Assembly: GCF_006542355.1 (NCBI RefSeq)
Contig: NZ_CP038141.1
Span: 963,001 to 1,027,000 of the forward strand
DNA length: 64,000 nt
Direction: 5' to 3'
From: Swingsia samuiensis
GTDB lineage: Bacteria > Pseudomonadota > Alphaproteobacteria > Acetobacterales > Acetobacteraceae
The notes below the pieces were generated by a model, which was not told where the DNA came from, ran no database searches, and saw only the letters and a list, made by a program, of their open reading frames with translations. Within the stretch, counting starts at the first letter, position 1; each line of letters opens with the position of its first letter. Shown in pieces: positions 7,754-16,668 of this stretch. Made by a program: the position numbers and the translations under genes.

Positions 7754-8590
7754 ATGCGCTATTTCCAGATCTTTGTTTTGACTGGATTGCTTGCTTTGAG
7801 TGTTCAGCCTGCTTGGGCAAAGCCTCTTTCGGTTGTGTGTGTTGAGGCTGCATGGTGTGATATTGTAAAGCAGATAGGAGGAGAGGAGGTAGAAACGAGG
7901 TCTTTAATTTCTTCCCCTACTATTGATCCTCATGAAATAATTCCTACTCCATCCATGATACGTGAAATATCATCTGCTTCTGTGTTCATTATAAATGGGG
8001 CAGCTTACGATGATTGGGTTAAGGGATTTTCCTCTGAATCACGTGTAGTTAGAGTTGCAGATATAGTGGGATGGAAACCTCAAGATAATCAGCATTTGTT
8101 TTTAAATATAGATAATGTGAGAAAATTCTCATTTTATATAAAAGATAAATTTTTTAAAAATGAGGAAAATAAAGAATATAATTTATTTTTGTTAAGTTTA
8201 GATAAAATTGATCAAAAAATAAAAGAAATAAAAAAAATATCTTCTGGAAAAAAAATAGCGATGATAGAGCCTATAGGGTCTGATTTACTAGAAAATTTAA
8301 GGTTTAATATTATTGATAAAGAGTTTTCTTTATCAACTCTTTCTCATAGAGAACCCTCTCCCAAAGAAATAGCTGAAATGGAAAAATCTTTTGATAAAAG
8401 AGATATAAAATTTCTTGTTGTTAATCCATCGATCCAATCAACTGAAATTACAAGAATAACTTCTTATGCACAAAATAGATCTATTCCTTTTATTGAAATA
8501 GGAGAGACTTTACCAAAGGGTTTATCCTGGCAAGAATGGGTATTTTCTATACTAGAATCGATACAGAAAGTAATGAATGAGCATGCCTGA
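7754..8590 (+). CDS. znuA: zinc ABC transporter, periplasmic substrate-binding protein
   Basis: A cluster A-I metal-binding protein of 278 residues with a signal peptide ending after VQPAWA. Metal-ligand motifs of the ZnuA/TroA family are visible: DPHEIIPTPSM (first His), NQHLFLNIDN (second His region) and SHREPSPKEIAEMEKSF. The acidic/His-rich loop found in many ZnuA proteins is absent. RBS AAGGGG (7742-7747) precedes the ATG. The gene overlaps znuC by 14 nt. Together with the upstream Zur-like operator this points to zinc rather than manganese. The middle section (about 8100-8460) is strikingly AT-rich. Confidence 0.88.
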   Translation: MRYFQIFVLTGLLALSVQPAWAKPLSVVCVEAAWCDIVKQIGGEEVETRSLISSPTIDPHEIIPTPSMIREISSASVFIINGAAYDDWVKGFSSESRVVRVADIVGWKPQDNQHLFLNIDNVRKFSFYIKDKFFKNEENKEYNLFLLSLDKIDQKIKEIKKISSGKKIAMIEPIGSDLLENLRFNIIDKEFSLSTLSHREPSPKEIAEMEKSFDKRDIKFLVVNPSIQSTEITRITSYAQNRSIPFIEIGETLPKGLSWQEWVFSILESIQKVMNEHA

Positions 8591-9242
8591 AGTTTTATCA
8601 TTTCAGTCTGTTTCTTTATATAGAGGGAATAAAGTGATCTTGAAAGATACGTCTTTGGATCTCCCCTTATCAGGAATAATACTTCTATCAGGAGAAAATG
8701 GCGCGGGTAAATCAACTATTTTAAGGGCGTGTTTAGGTTTAACCTCGTTACAAAAAGGGAATATATTATTTGCAGGTAATAACCCAAAGGATAGTAGAAA
8801 ATCCGTAGGATATATGCCTCAAAGTTTGAATGATGATGCTTTGATGATTCCTGCTATTAACCATGTTGCTTCAGGAATTGATGGAACTAAATGGGGGTTT
8901 CCTATTAACTTTAAAAGTAAAAGAAAAAAAGCAGAGCATTTTTTGCATATGACTAATTCATTAGGTTTTGCAAAACGTCCTCTTGGTTTTTTGTCAGGAG
9001 GGGAAAGGCAAAGAGTAGGTTTAGCTTTGGCGCTTACAGGAGAACCTAAGTGGTTAATTTTGGATGAACCATTCTCTGGGTTAGACCATAAATCTCAAGA
9101 TGAGATAGTTTTGTTATTATTGAAATTGGTAAAAAAATTATCGTTATCCATTTTAATGACCTCTCATGAAACAAGAAGTCTAGATGGAATAGTAGATCAT
9201 GTAGTTGAGTTAGAAAAAGGACAATTACATGTTCGAATATGA
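8577..9242 (+). CDS. znuC: zinc ABC transporter, ATP-binding protein
   Basis: An ABC ATPase of 221 residues with Walker A GENGAGKST, Q-loop region GYMPQSLND, signature LSGGERQR, Walker B WLILDEPFSGLD and the H-loop in MTSHETRS. It energises import of the metal delivered by ZnuA through ZnuB at the cytoplasmic membrane. It overlaps both neighbours by 14 nt, so the three are translationally coupled. An alternative start at ATG 8583 exists. It is shorter than E. coli ZnuC, whose C-terminal extension is missing here. Confidence 0.92.
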   Translation: MSMPEVLSFQSVSLYRGNKVILKDTSLDLPLSGIILLSGENGAGKSTILRACLGLTSLQKGNILFAGNNPKDSRKSVGYMPQSLNDDALMIPAINHVASGIDGTKWGFPINFKSKRKKAEHFLHMTNSLGFAKRPLGFLSGGERQRVGLALALTGEPKWLILDEPFSGLDHKSQDEIVLLLLKLVKKLSLSILMTSHETRSLDGIVDHVVELEKGQLHVRI

Positions 9243-10041
9243 ATTTATGCGGCATGCTTTTATAGGGTGTGCGCTTGTTTCAATAATATCGGGTCCAGTA
9301 GGTTGGTTTTTATCACTTAGACGGCAAACGTTTGCTGCTCACGCTTTGTCGCATGTTGGCTTCAGTGGCGCTGCTGCTGCTGTTTGGATGAGTATATCTC
9401 CTTTTTATGGGATGATTATTTTTACGTTAATTGCTGGTTTAGCAATGGGTGTAGAAAGTAAAAGTGATAGAAGAATACCGGTGCAAAGGGATAATGCTAT
9501 TGGACTGGTATTAGCTGCCAGTCTAGGGGTAGGAACGTGGTTTCTTCATGCGGCTAATAGTTCATCATCTATAGCTACAGCATTACTTTTTGGGGATATA
9601 CTAGGAATTGATACCCAAACGCTTTTTCTATTAATGATGGTAATGATTATATGTCTTTTAAGTCTTTTATTTTTAGCAAGGCCTTTATTATTTTTAAGCC
9701 TTTCTCCTCAGGTGGCTTTAGCGCGAGGAGTTCCTGTTAATTATGCCTCTCTTGGCTTTATGTGCATTACAGCTTTGGCGTGTGCTGCATGCTCAGAAAT
9801 AGCAGGAATGTTATTGGCATTTAGTTTGATGATTGGACCTTCTGCTACTGCATTACGGTTAAATCTAGCCCCCCTGGCAGGGATAATATTTTCTATAATA
9901 CTTTCTTTAGTTCTATCTTGGAGTGGTTTAATTCTGTCCTGGATAACAGATATACCTAGTTCCTTTTGGATAGGAATAGGTGCTGTTATATTTTATTGTT
10001 TTGCTATGGCTTGGAATAAGATTTTTAATGGTTCATCGTAG
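9229..10041 (+). CDS. znuB: zinc ABC transporter, permease
   Basis: An ABC-3 family permease of 270 residues with about eight hydrophobic segments. Recognisable pieces are SGPVGWFLSLRRQTFAAHAL, HVGFSGAAAAV near the N-terminus and ALACAACSEIAGMLLAFSLM before the C-terminal helices. It forms the membrane channel of the ZnuABC importer. The start at 9229 overlaps znuC by 14 nt; the next in-frame ATG is 9247. The last 17 nt overlap the 3' end of a small gene on the other strand. Confidence 0.9.
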   Translation: MFEYEFMRHAFIGCALVSIISGPVGWFLSLRRQTFAAHALSHVGFSGAAAAVWMSISPFYGMIIFTLIAGLAMGVESKSDRRIPVQRDNAIGLVLAASLGVGTWFLHAANSSSSIATALLFGDILGIDTQTLFLLMMVMIICLLSLLFLARPLLFLSLSPQVALARGVPVNYASLGFMCITALACAACSEIAGMLLAFSLMIGPSATALRLNLAPLAGIIFSIILSLVLSWSGLILSWITDIPSSFWIGIGAVIFYCFAMAWNKIFNGSS

Positions 10042-10162
10042 AAATAGTCCACGAGATAAAAGCAATAAATAAAGCCATTAATAGGTTCATTATGATTAAT
10101 GCTTTCAAAGTAATGACAGGCACGTCTTTAGTTGTTGCTAAAATAGCTTCATCTTGTTCCAT
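10025..10162 (-). CDS. small single-pass membrane protein (45 aa), unrecognised
   Basis: The complement encodes 45 residues starting MEQDEAILATTKDV, followed by a hydrophobic helix (about residues 17-40, LKALIIMNLLMALFIAFISW) and ending TMNH. A strong Shine-Dalgarno GGAGG lies 6 nt before the ATG. An acidic cytosolic head plus one membrane helix is typical of small membrane-protein regulators, but I do not recognise the family. It is convergent with znuB, overlapping its end by 17 nt. A link with zinc transport would be guesswork. Confidence 0.6.
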   Translation of the reverse strand: MEQDEAILATTKDVPVITLKALIIMNLLMALFIAFISWTISTMNH

Positions 10163-10230
10163 AAAACCTCCAGAATTTACGAAGCATTATATAGAATGTT
10201 TTTAGGATATAAAAGGGAAATATAGTGATA

Positions 10231-11220
10231 TTATTTTTTTGATAATAAAAACCAAATAAAAAATATTATATTTTCATAAATTGTTTGTCGTCTTAATTCA
10301 TTGTTTTTTAACAAAATAATTATTTTTTGAAAAAAACTATTTGATGAGTGAATACTATAAAGTATTTTTTTGTTTTTGATAGGAGTGTTTAAGCCAGAGA
10401 ATAACAGGACATGAATATTTTTATTAAAAATATTCATGAATATTTTTGGTCCTCTCTGTAAAGCTTTTATACCTCTTTGTAAGATAGAACTTCTTGCACC
10501 GATTGCATTATTATTATGTTGTCTATAGTGACTAACAAATTTATCATCGAAAATGATATTTCCATCAAAGTAGGAAACAAGAATATAACTCCACCAATCA
10601 TGTAAAACAGAAGGAGGAGAGGGGAGTAAGTTAATAATATCACGCGCTGTAGTATTAATAACGATCGTATGACCTGTTGCTATATTTTGTGTTAAAGATG
10701 CAGAAAAAGAAGGTTTCTTTTTTAAAGAAAAAGAAAGAGAAATTATATCTAGATTACTATTAGTTAAATACTGCCGAGCGCAATATAATGTTGGTTTTTT
10801 TGAATGAAGAGATTTTATTTTTGTAATAGCCCACTCGAGCTTTTGTGGGTGCCAAACATCATCTTGATCACAAAAAGCAATAAATGGTGTAGATGGAATT
10901 GCCTTTAAAAGATGTAGATATGAATTAGCAACGCCAAGCCGGTCTTTTATATCGCTAATTTCAATACATTTATCTTTACCATATTTCTTAGAAAAAGATT
11001 CTATAATAAATTTAGACTGGTCTGTAGATTGATCGTCTCGCCAAAAAATTACCCAATTTTGATAGGTTTGATTTACAATACTATTTAACTGTTCATGTAG
11101 ATATTTTTCACCATTATATAATGATAAAAGTATAGCTACTTTTTCTGACAAAAAATCAGTTTCTTCCCCTTTCTGTGTATGATGAGCCCAGCGTTTGCTG
11201 CTGGATGGGGAAGAAAACAT
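10231..11220 (-). CDS. family 2 glycosyltransferase, probable rhamnosyltransferase
   Basis: A GT-A fold glycosyltransferase of 329 residues: VAILLSLYNGEKYLHEQL (nucleotide-binding start), RDDQSTD at about 61-67 and FCDQDDVWHP at about 117-124 with the metal-binding DxDD. The FCDQDDVW form is common in transferases for rhamnose-containing polysaccharides, which fits its place directly downstream of rfbD. The C-terminal third is basic and lysine/isoleucine-rich with a hydrophobic end, suggesting membrane association. The gene is clearly more AT-rich than rfbD-rfbB, as often seen for exchangeable surface-glycan transferases. The acceptor is unknown. Confidence 0.82.
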   Translation of the reverse strand: MFSSPSSSKRWAHHTQKGEETDFLSEKVAILLSLYNGEKYLHEQLNSIVNQTYQNWVIFWRDDQSTDQSKFIIESFSKKYGKDKCIEISDIKDRLGVANSYLHLLKAIPSTPFIAFCDQDDVWHPQKLEWAITKIKSLHSKKPTLYCARQYLTNSNLDIISLSFSLKKKPSFSASLTQNIATGHTIVINTTARDIINLLPSPPSVLHDWWSYILVSYFDGNIIFDDKFVSHYRQHNNNAIGARSSILQRGIKALQRGPKIFMNIFNKNIHVLLFSGLNTPIKNKKILYSIHSSNSFFQKIIILLKNNELRRQTIYENIIFFIWFLLSKK

Positions 11221-11251
11221 AACGGCCTTAAACTAAAAACAACTCTTTCTA

Positions 11252-12139
11252 TTACGAAAAGAGAGATTGAACAGTCTTTTCTACACTTTCATGCCAATTT
11301 GGTAAACGGACATTGAACGTTTTTTCTAGTTTACTGTTATCAAGGCGTGAGTCTTTAGGGCGTTTAGCTGGAGTAGGCCAGTCTTCTGTTTTAATAGCGG
11401 TAATTTCTGGTAAAGCTTGTCCATGTTTTTCCGCTTCTTTTAAAGCTTTTACAGCAAGTTCATACCAAGTGGCATCTCCGCTACCTGTTGCATGGTAAAT
11501 GCCTTTATAATTGTCTTTCCAACCCTCTTTGCTAATTTTGTTTAAAATATCCAAAATAGCTTTAGCAAGATCATCTGAACTGGTTGGGTTTCCACTTTGA
11601 TCCCCAACAACTTTTAAAGCAGGGTTTTTTGCACCTGCATTAATCATTGTTTTTACAAAGTTTTTACCATGAGCAGAGTAAACCCAAGCTGTCCGTAAAA
11701 TGATACTTTTATTATGTTGAGCTAGAACAGCCTGCTCTCCAGTTGCCTTGGTGCTACCATAGACTGTTTGCGGAGATGTAGGATCTGTCTCAGTATAAGG
11801 AGAACCTTTATCACCAGAAAAAACGTAATCTGTTGAAACATGGATAAAAGGGATATCTAGTTCTGCTGATATTTTTGCCAGAAGGGTAGGGCCCGTATTA
11901 TTGGCTCTATCGGCTCCTTCTTTCTCTGTTTCTGCTAAATCAACCGCAGTCCAAGCTGCTGCATTTACAATAGCATCTGGATTATATTTTTTGACAACAT
12001 CAGAGATGGTTTCAGGCTTATCAAAATCAAATTCAGGACGGCCGACACGGATAATATGATCGCCACCTAAGTGTGCAAGTGATAAAGCAAGCTGGCCATT
12101 TCCACCCGTAACGAGAATACGTTTTATTTCTTTAGACAT
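11252..12139 (-). CDS. rfbD: dTDP-4-dehydrorhamnose reductase
   Basis: RfbD/RmlD performs the last step of dTDP-L-rhamnose synthesis, NAD(P)H-dependent reduction of dTDP-6-deoxy-L-lyxo-4-hexulose. The 295-residue protein has the extended-SDR motif VTGGNGQLA, the DAIVNAAAWTAVD segment, HVSTDYVFSGD and the catalytic YGSTKATGE (YxxxK). It lies 21 bp after rfbC in the rfbBACD operon, and the glycosyltransferase follows it. Length and motifs are typical. Confidence 0.95.
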   Translation of the reverse strand: MSKEIKRILVTGGNGQLALSLAHLGGDHIIRVGRPEFDFDKPETISDVVKKYNPDAIVNAAAWTAVDLAETEKEGADRANNTGPTLLAKISAELDIPFIHVSTDYVFSGDKGSPYTETDPTSPQTVYGSTKATGEQAVLAQHNKSIILRTAWVYSAHGKNFVKTMINAGAKNPALKVVGDQSGNPTSSDDLAKAILDILNKISKEGWKDNYKGIYHATGSGDATWYELAVKALKEAEKHGQALPEITAIKTEDWPTPAKRPKDSRLDNSKLEKTFNVRLPNWHESVEKTVQSLFS

Positions 12140-12160
12140 GATAATTCTCTCTTATTTATA

Positions 12161-12712
12161 TTAAAACCAGCCTTTAGCTTCAGAGAAATGAGGAGCAACT
12201 TTATCCTTATCGGATAAAACAGCTTCACTCTCAGAAATAGGCCAATCAATCTTCAGTTCAGGAGAATTCCAAATAACGGCTCGTTCAGAGGCTTTGTTAT
12301 AAAGAGATGTGCATTTATATTGAACTTCTGTGTCTTCTTCTAAGGTGACGAAGCCATGCAAGAAGCCAGGAGGAACCCATAATTGAGACCAATTTTCAGC
12401 AGAAAGTTCGGCCGCAACCCATTTACCATAAGTTGGTGAGCCTGTTCGTGCATCGACAGCAACATCCCATATGGCTCCACGGGTAACACGGACCAGTTTT
12501 CCTTGTTCATAAGGGGCTAGTTGGCAATGTAATCCACGGACAACGCCTTTTTGACGGGAAAGGCTTTGATTATCTTGCACGAAAGGCAGTTTGATACCTG
12601 CTTCTGACATGGCATCAAAATTATATGTTTCAGAAAAAAAACCACGATTATCAGAAAAACGGGGAGGCGTAACAAGGATTACATCTGGAATTGCGAGGCG
12701 TTCAGCTTTCAT
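12161..12712 (-). CDS. rfbC: dTDP-4-dehydrorhamnose 3,5-epimerase
   Basis: A cupin-fold epimerase of 183 residues that converts dTDP-4-keto-6-deoxyglucose to the L-lyxo form. Family motifs: PPRFSDNRGFFSETY, FVQDNQSLSRQKGVVRGLH with the catalytic His, KLVRVTRGAIWDVAVD and WVPPGFLHGFVTLEE. Length is standard. It is the third gene of the rhamnose operon, 56 bp after rfbA and 21 bp before rfbD. Confidence is high because all four pathway enzymes are present in order. Confidence 0.95.
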   Translation of the reverse strand: MKAERLAIPDVILVTPPRFSDNRGFFSETYNFDAMSEAGIKLPFVQDNQSLSRQKGVVRGLHCQLAPYEQGKLVRVTRGAIWDVAVDARTGSPTYGKWVAAELSAENWSQLWVPPGFLHGFVTLEEDTEVQYKCTSLYNKASERAVIWNSPELKIDWPISESEAVLSDKDKVAPHFSEAKGWF

Positions 12713-12768
12713 GTTGAGTTCTCTCTTTTGTGATAGGGTTTAGCTAAAAGGATTAGTTTCGGCTGCCT

Positions 12769-13665
12769 TTAGACTCCATGATCTGCAAGCTCGAGTAAAA
12801 GACGACCCAGTTCAGTTTTCGCCATTTTTTTAGCATGCTGACGAAGCTGGTCTGCTGTAATGAATTTATTACGGAAAGCAACTTCAGCTGGAGAGCCAAC
12901 TAGCATACCTTGACGGGATTGAATGGTTTGAACAAAGCTACTGGCTTGCATCAAGCTATCAGGCATACCTGCGTCCAACCATGCACATCCTCGGCTCAGA
13001 CGATCAACGTGCAATGTTTGTTCTTGAAGATACATCTGGTTGAGGTCGGTAATTTCAAGCTCTCCACGAGGGCTAGGCTTTACTTTTTTTGCAAACTCAA
13101 CAACTCGATGATCGTAGAAATAAAGGCCAGTTACCGCCCAGTTTGATTGTGGGTTTTCTGGCTTTTCAATAATTTCAAGAGCTTTGCCGCTTTCATCAAA
13201 AGAAACAACGCCATAACGCTCAGGATCACGAACCTGATAAGCGAAAACCGTCGCTCCTTCAGGGCGGTTTGCTGCTGCACGCAGTAATACCCCAAGGTGA
13301 TCAGAGAAAATCAGGTTATCACCCAAGGCAAGAGCGCAAGGAGAATTATCAAGCCAATCTTCAGCGATAAGGAAGGCTTGTGCTAACCCATCAGGAGAGG
13401 GCTGAATACGATATTCGAATGTGACGCCGAATTGTGACCCATCCCCTAAGAGCCTTTGGAATTGGGGCATATCATGAGGGGTTGTGATGATCATAATGTC
13501 CTTAATTCCCGCTAACATAAGCGTGGAAAGAGGATAATAGATCATTGGTTTATCATAGACAGGCAACAGTTGCTTTGATGAAGCAAGCGTCATGGGGTAA
13601 AGGCGTGTGCCTGAACCCCCTGCTAAAATGATGCCTTTCATTGGCTTGGTTTCAATTGTGCTCAT
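12769..13665 (-). CDS. rfbA: glucose-1-phosphate thymidylyltransferase
   Basis: RfbA/RmlA joins glucose-1-phosphate and dTTP to dTDP-glucose, the first step to dTDP-rhamnose. The signature [16 protein letters not shown] is near the N-terminus, followed by [27 protein letters not shown] and the C-terminal [18 protein letters not shown] chose the ATG at 13665 (protein [11 protein letters not shown], 298 residues) because it overlaps the rfbB stop as ATGA and has AGGA upstream; a longer frame to 13722 lies within rfbB. It is translationally coupled to rfbB. Confidence 0.95.
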   Translation of the reverse strand: MSTIETKPMKGIILAGGSGTRLYPMTLASSKQLLPVYDKPMIYYPLSTLMLAGIKDIMIITTPHDMPQFQRLLGDGSQFGVTFEYRIQPSPDGLAQAFLIAEDWLDNSPCALALGDNLIFSDHLGVLLRAAANRPEGATVFAYQVRDPERYGVVSFDESGKALEIIEKPENPQSNWAVTGLYFYDHRVVEFAKKVKPSPRGELEITDLNQMYLQEQTLHVDRLSRGCAWLDAGMPDSLMQASSFVQTIQSRQGMLVGSPAEVAFRNKFITADQLRQHAKKMAKTELGRLLLELADHGV

Positions 13666-14717
13666 GCCTTTGTTCCTAATCTTTGTCCTGTATAACGTTT
13701 GGATCGGATGCCTTCCCACCATGAGCGATTATCAAGATACCATTGAACGGTTTTTCTGATGCCATCCTCAAAGTTGTGTTTTGCTTTCCAATCTAATTCT
13801 TTTTCAGCATGTGAAGGGTCAATTTCATATCTGAAGTCGTGACCTGGGCGGTCGTTTACAAAACGTATGAGACGTTCACGAGATCCAGCAGGGTCTGGTG
13901 ATAACTCATCAAGAACGGCACAAATTTTCTTAACAACCTCAAGGTTGGTGCGAGGTTGGCGTGCACCAATGGCATATGTTTCGCCTGGTTTTCCAACTTC
14001 TACTGCTTTTACGAGTGCCTCGGCATGGTCCTCAACGAAGAGCCAGTCGCGAATATTCTCTCCCTTACCGTAAACAGGAAGTTCTTTTCCTTCGATGGCA
14101 TTGATCGTGACAAGAGGGATTAGCTTTTCAGGAAAGTGCCATATACCGTAGTTGTTTGTGGTGTTTGTTACGAATGAAGGGAAACCATAGGTATGGTACC
14201 AAGCTCTTACCAGATGGTCGGATGATGCTTTGGAGGCAGAATAAGGACTGCGAGGATCGTAAGGAGTTGTTTCTGTGAAGGGAGGGTCATTAGGCTCAAG
14301 ATGACCAAAAACTTCATCCGTAGAAATATGGTGGAAACGGAAAGCTTGCTTTTCTTCAGGTTTCAGAGTGTTCCAATATTTACGAGCCGCTTCGAGAAGG
14401 GAATAGGTTCCAACGATATTTGTTTGAATGAAAATGCCGGGACCATCAATCGAACGGTCAACATGGCTTTCTGCAGCAAGATGCATAACAGCATCAGGTT
14501 TAAACTCTTCAAATAAGCGCTGCATTTCAACGCCGTTTACAATATTGGCTCTTACATGGGAGTATCGAGGGTCAGAACTGACTTCTGCGACGGTATCTTC
14601 AGAAGCAGCATATGTCATGCAATCAACATTGAGAACAGAATGTTCAGTGTTTTTGATGATATGACGGACAACAGCTGAACCTATGAAGCCACATCCACCC
14701 GTTAATAATATTTTCAC
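13662..14717 (-). CDS. rfbB: dTDP-glucose 4,6-dehydratase
   Basis: RfbB/RmlB makes dTDP-4-keto-6-deoxyglucose. The 351-residue protein starts [20 protein letters not shown] (NAD-binding), has [12 protein letters not shown], the STDEVFGHL active-site Asp-Glu pair and [15 protein letters not shown] (YxxxK). GTG at 14717 is chosen because AGGGGAG lies just upstream and the conserved N-terminus begins there; the frame extends upstream to 14819 but that part is unlike the family. It is the first gene of the rfbBACD-glycosyltransferase operon, whose promoter should lie in 14718-14922. Confidence 0.95.
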   Translation of the reverse strand: MKILLTGGCGFIGSAVVRHIIKNTEHSVLNVDCMTYAASEDTVAEVSSDPRYSHVRANIVNGVEMQRLFEEFKPDAVMHLAAESHVDRSIDGPGIFIQTNIVGTYSLLEAARKYWNTLKPEEKQAFRFHHISTDEVFGHLEPNDPPFTETTPYDPRSPYSASKASSDHLVRAWYHTYGFPSFVTNTTNNYGIWHFPEKLIPLVTINAIEGKELPVYGKGENIRDWLFVEDHAEALVKAVEVGKPGETYAIGARQPRTNLEVVKKICAVLDELSPDPAGSRERLIRFVNDRPGHDFRYEIDPSHAEKELDWKAKHNFEDGIRKTVQWYLDNRSWWEGIRSKRYTGQRLGTKA

Positions 14718-14922
14718 TTTAACTCCCCTATCGATAACGCGAACGAAACCTGAACTACTATAATCGTAAAAAGAGTTTATAGAGTTGCGTAGGGGATGCA
14801 AAGAATCTTTAAATTTCACATAATGTTGAGAGTGGCTGAATTATAGAAAATCAAAGAAGAAGCTATTTATAAAAAATTTGATAAGTAATTGTTTTTATAA
14901 ACAATTTATATATCGTAAAAAA

Positions 14923-15612
14923 ATGACGAGAAAAAATAAAAATATTCCCCATGTTCATTTTCTTGATGACCCTCAACTTCCTGATAATGTAACACGGTTT
15001 TGGTTGATCAGGCATGCTGTTGTTGAAGAGAATGCTCGTAAAACAATGTATGGTGCTCTTGATGTTGCGCTTTGTGAAAAAGCAATTCTCAAACAGAAAA
15101 ATGGTTATATGTCTTTGGCGCAAAGACTGCCTAAAAAAGGAACTTGGTATAGTTCACCCTTAAAAAGAGCGATAAGAACGGCAGAAGAAATCCAAAAGGA
15201 AGGAGATTTTTTAAATAAGAAAGAAATTAAGATTGATTCTCGGTTTATTGAGCAATCTATTGGAGATTGGCACGGAACACCACATGATCAATTCACGGCT
15301 TTATTGAAACGTTCTCCTCATCCATTTTGGTCATTATCGGCTTCTGAAAAACCTCCGCGAGGGGAGAGTATATTGGATGTATATGCCCGTGTAGGACATG
15401 CTTTAGAGGATCTTGCTGACGAGAATGAAAGGCAGGATACCATTATAGTTTCTCATGGGGGAGCAATTCGGGCAGCTTTGGCGCATGCTCTGTCAATTCA
15501 TCCTGAAAATGCATTAAGATTTACAATTCAGAATTTGTCTCTTTCAATTATAGAAAGAATAAATGGAGCATGGAGAGTAATAGCTGTAAATGAGCTGCCA
15601 AAATTTAACTGA
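14923..15612 (+). CDS. histidine phosphatase family protein
   Basis: A branch-1 histidine phosphatase (phosphoglycerate mutase-like) of about 229 residues. The phospho-acceptor His is in FWLIRHAVVE, an Arg pocket in SSPLKRAIRTAEEI, a Glu in IEQSIGDWHG and the second His in IIVSHGGAIRAALAHAL. Such enzymes include alpha-ribazole phosphatase (CobC) and broad phosphatases; the DWHG element resembles CobC-like proteins, but no cobalamin genes are nearby. The ATG at 14923 is chosen over a TTG at 14878 because the extra residues look non-conserved. It is divergent from rfbB and ends just before the opposite-strand tRNA-Lys. Confidence 0.82.
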   Translation: MTRKNKNIPHVHFLDDPQLPDNVTRFWLIRHAVVEENARKTMYGALDVALCEKAILKQKNGYMSLAQRLPKKGTWYSSPLKRAIRTAEEIQKEGDFLNKKEIKIDSRFIEQSIGDWHGTPHDQFTALLKRSPHPFWSLSASEKPPRGESILDVYARVGHALEDLADENERQDTIIVSHGGAIRAALAHALSIHPENALRFTIQNLSLSIIERINGAWRVIAVNELPKFN

Positions 15613-15630
15613 TTTTATGGAATAAAAACA

Positions 15631-15706
<76 letters not shown>

Positions 15707-15781
15707 ATGTTTTTAACAAACGTCTTATACCTAAAGAAAGATGTTATATGCAAGCAATTTGGTTGATTTTTCTCAAAAAAC

Positions 15782-16663
15782 TTAATTTTTTTGGAGAAGG
15801 CGCATTAAGCTTTCAAATTGTTCGAGTGATTTATAGTCGATTTTGAGAGAGCCTCCCTTCTTCCCATTATAAGAAATTTTAACATTTAAGCCCAAGCGCG
15901 AAGATAAATCGGCTTCAAGTTGTATAATTTCGTTGTCACGAGTGGTTTTTTTAGGAGATTTTTCTTTAGTTGTGGCTGCAACAAGGGCCTCTGTTTGACG
16001 AACGTTTAGCTCTCGTTCAATCACAACTTTAGAGGCGGAAATCGGATCAGGATGCGCAAGAAGTGCACGTGCATGTCCTGCTGTTAATGTGCCTTGTCGT
16101 AAATGTGTTCTTATTTCTGAAGGAAGGTTTAAAAGTCTCATTGTATTCGCAATGTGGGGACGGGATTTCCCGACAGCTCCTGCGAGTTCTTCTTGCGTAA
16201 GTGTATAATCTGTCGCTAAGCGTTGTAGACCTTCTGCCTCTTCAATCGGGTTAAGGTCAGAGCGTTGTAAATTTTCGACGAGTGCTGCTGCCATAGCATC
16301 GGTATCATCGAATGCACGAATATGTACGGGCACGCTATGCAGCCCAGCTAATTGAGCGGCGCGCCAACGTCTTTCCCCAGCAATAATTTGATAACGTTCT
16401 TTATTGTGAGGATCTGGGCGGACCAAAAGAGGCTGTAAGATGCCGCGTGAGCGAATCGAAGTTGCAAGTTCTTCTAAGCGTTCTGGATTTATATCTTTAC
16501 GAGGTTGAAAAGGACTTGGTTCAAGGACGTCAATGCCTAAAGAACTAATATGTTGAGAAGAATTTGTTTGAGCGCGCGTTGCTTTTGCAAGTTGAGGCGC
16601 TTGATCTCCAAGTAGAGCAGCAAGACCACGACCGAGGCGAGGGGAGGAGTCTTTTTTGGCCAT
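15782..16663 (-). CDS. parB: chromosome-partitioning protein ParB
   Basis: ParB is a CTPase clamp that loads at parS, spreads along DNA and works with ParA to segregate origins. The 293-residue protein has the N-terminal ParA-interacting stretch RLGRGLAALLGD, the CTP-binding motifs QPRKDI and GERRWRAAQLAG (with ENLQRSDLNPIEEAEG), a helix-turn-helix around LTQEELAGAVGKSRPHIANT, and a C-terminal dimerisation tail. It follows parA by 5 bp. Several 16-bp parS palindromes occur in the window and are its expected targets. Confidence 0.96.
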   Translation of the reverse strand: MAKKDSSPRLGRGLAALLGDQAPQLAKATRAQTNSSQHISSLGIDVLEPSPFQPRKDINPERLEELATSIRSRGILQPLLVRPDPHNKERYQIIAGERRWRAAQLAGLHSVPVHIRAFDDTDAMAAALVENLQRSDLNPIEEAEGLQRLATDYTLTQEELAGAVGKSRPHIANTMRLLNLPSEIRTHLRQGTLTAGHARALLAHPDPISASKVVIERELNVRQTEALVAATTKEKSPKKTTRDNEIIQLEADLSSRLGLNVKISYNGKKGGSLKIDYKSLEQFESLMRLLQKN

Positions 16664-16668
16664 GTCTG

